Assembly: GCF_042646425.1 (NCBI RefSeq)
Contig: NZ_JBHRTR010000054.1
Span: forward strand, 186,001-250,000
DNA: 64,000 nucleotides
Direction of reading: 5' to 3'
From: Marinibaculum pumilum
Lineage (GTDB): Bacteria > Pseudomonadota > Alphaproteobacteria > Ferrovibrionales > Ferrovibrionaceae
Shown here: positions 63,110 to 64,000 of the stretch, one piece after another
Layout: each line of letters opens with the position of its first letter
How positions within the stretch are numbered: the stretch's first letter is position 1
Program-made: the position numbers and the translations under genes
The notes under the pieces: generated by a model
Told to the model about the DNA's origin: nothing
Databases searched by the model: none
The model's input: only the letters and a program-made list of their open reading frames with translations

Positions 63110-64000
63110 CCGACCCGGAGGACCTCCAGAACGCCTCGATGCTGGACCTCTTCCGCATGGAGGCCGAAGCGCAGGCCGGCGTCCTCAATGCCGGCCTGCT
63201 GGCGCTGGAGCGCAGCCCGACCGATCCGGCGCAGCTGGAGGCCTGCATGCGCGCCGCGCATTCCCTGAAGGGGGCGGCCCGCATCGTCGATCTGGCAGCC
63301 GGTGTGCGGCTGGCCCATGCGATGGAGGATGTCATGGTCGCCGCACAGGAGGGCCGGCTGTTGCTGGGCGCGGCGCATATCGACGCGCTGCTGCAGGGGA
63401 CCGACGCCCTGCTGCACATCGCCGATGCCGGCAGCGGCGGCGGCGACGCGATCGACGCCCTGGTCCAGCGCCTGGAAACGCTGCCGGCAGGGAGCACCGC
63501 AGACCCGGGCACGGAAGTCACGGCATCGCCGACCGCACCGACCGAGACCCCCGCGCCCGACCCGGCGCCGGCGGCCGAAGCGCAGCCTGAGGCAGTCCAG
63601 GCGGGACCGGTGCCAGCCCGCGCGCTTCGGGTCTCCGCCGCGCATCTGGACGCCATGCTCGACATTTCCGCCAAGTCGCTGGTGGAGTTCCAGAAGGTCG
63701 GCAGCCTGCGCGCCACCCTGGACCGCCTGAAGCAGAGCCAGGCCGGCGCCGTGCGGCTGCTCGATGCCGTGCGCGAGGCCCTGCCCGCGGCGGCGCGGAC
63801 GCAGGACGCCCTGGCCCTGCTGGCGGAGACGCGGGATGCGATGGCGGAAAGCCGGGAGATCCTGCAGGGGCATCTGGAGGCGTTCGAGGACTTCTCCTGG
63901 ACCGGCGGCCGGCGCAGCCGCGAGATCTACGACGCGGCGCTGGCCTCCCGCATGCGTCCCTTCGCCGACATATCGACCGGCTGGGAACGGATGCTGCGCG
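63106..64000 (+). CDS. wspE: WspE-like CheA hybrid kinase, partial (N-terminal 298 residues)
   Basis: The first part of a CheA-type kinase, cut by the right edge. The HPt domain has MRAAHSLKGAARI with phospho-acceptor H52. A Pro/Ala-rich linker and the start of the dimerisation domain follow (VSAAHLDAMLDISAKSLVEF). In WspE a kinase core, CheW-like domain and receiver should follow. The ATG overlaps the wspD stop (ATGA). Confidence 0.9.
   Translation, partial: MTDPEDLQNASMLDLFRMEAEAQAGVLNAGLLALERSPTDPAQLEACMRAAHSLKGAARIVDLAAGVRLAHAMEDVMVAAQEGRLLLGAAHIDALLQGTDALLHIADAGSGGGDAIDALVQRLETLPAGSTADPGTEVTASPTAPTETPAPDPAPAAEAQPEAVQAGPVPARALRVSAAHLDAMLDISAKSLVEFQKVGSLRATLDRLKQSQAGAVRLLDAVREALPAAARTQDALALLAETRDAMAESREILQGHLEAFEDFSWTGGRRSREIYDAALASRMRPFADISTGWERMLR

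Overview
The window is about 64 kb of very GC-rich DNA, densely packed on both strands, with many 4-bp ATGA/GTGA stop-start overlaps. A GcrA gene (28.9 kb) marks the host as an alphaproteobacterium. The large acyl-CoA gene set, TAXI-type TRAP transporter, HWE kinase and palindromic intergenic elements of the GGGCTTGACCC type suggest a Rhodospirillales-like heterotroph. No rRNA, tRNA, transposase, prophage or CRISPR array was seen. An 84-base run of N (25854-25937) is an assembly gap inside a coding region. 

Layout: 0-5 kb holds a terpenoid/branched acyl-CoA carboxylase cluster resembling atuC-atuE-atuF-atuA, cut by the left edge. 5.3-8.7 kb is a 1119-residue LOV/PAS sensor kinase. 8.7-12.7 kb has a BadI-like ring hydrolase, a carboxymuconolactone decarboxylase (CMD) family protein, L-serine dehydratase and a lipoprotein. 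12.7-21.0 kb is one tightly coupled five-gene minus-strand operon: hydantoinase A and B, an SGNH hydrolase, a GT-C-like membrane protein and an SDR. 21.1-22.2 kb carries a META-domain lipoprotein and a MazEF module. 22.2-24.9 kb is a TetR-crotonase-LinB-like haloalkane dehalogenase-DUF1330 operon with two operators. 25.1-29.3 kb has an orphan carboxyltransferase, a PqiA-like protein, an unknown helical protein and gcrA. 29.4-34.0 kb is an APH-type kinase / ACAD10-11-like dehydrogenase / acyl-CoA ligase / TetR operon. 34.1-47.3 kb holds a PimC/PimD-like dehydrogenase pair, YjbQ, a Coq4-motif protein, a thioesterase, a GGDEF-EAL protein, a dienoyl-CoA isomerase, an M14-like amidohydrolase and two acyl-CoA ligases. 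47.3-53.9 kb is an uptake and activation locus: IclR, CaiB-type CoA-transferase, fused TRAP permease, TAXI binding protein and a serine hydrolase. 54-59 kb has an HWE kinase-receiver hybrid, a LysR regulator and an AidB-like dehydrogenase. 59-64 kb is a Wsp-type chemosensory operon, wspABCD and the start of wspE. 

Taken together, the genes describe a versatile catabolic organism that takes up small organic acids, activates them as CoA thioesters and degrades branched, unsaturated, hydroxylated and possibly halogenated chains, under local TetR, IclR and LysR control. Light (LOV) and surface (Wsp) sensing and c-di-GMP turnover are also encoded. The most interesting loci are the predicted 4-hydroxyacyl-CoA phosphorylation/elimination operon, the LinB-like dehalogenase operon, the hydantoinase-SGNH-GT-C operon and the alphaproteobacterial Wsp operon.
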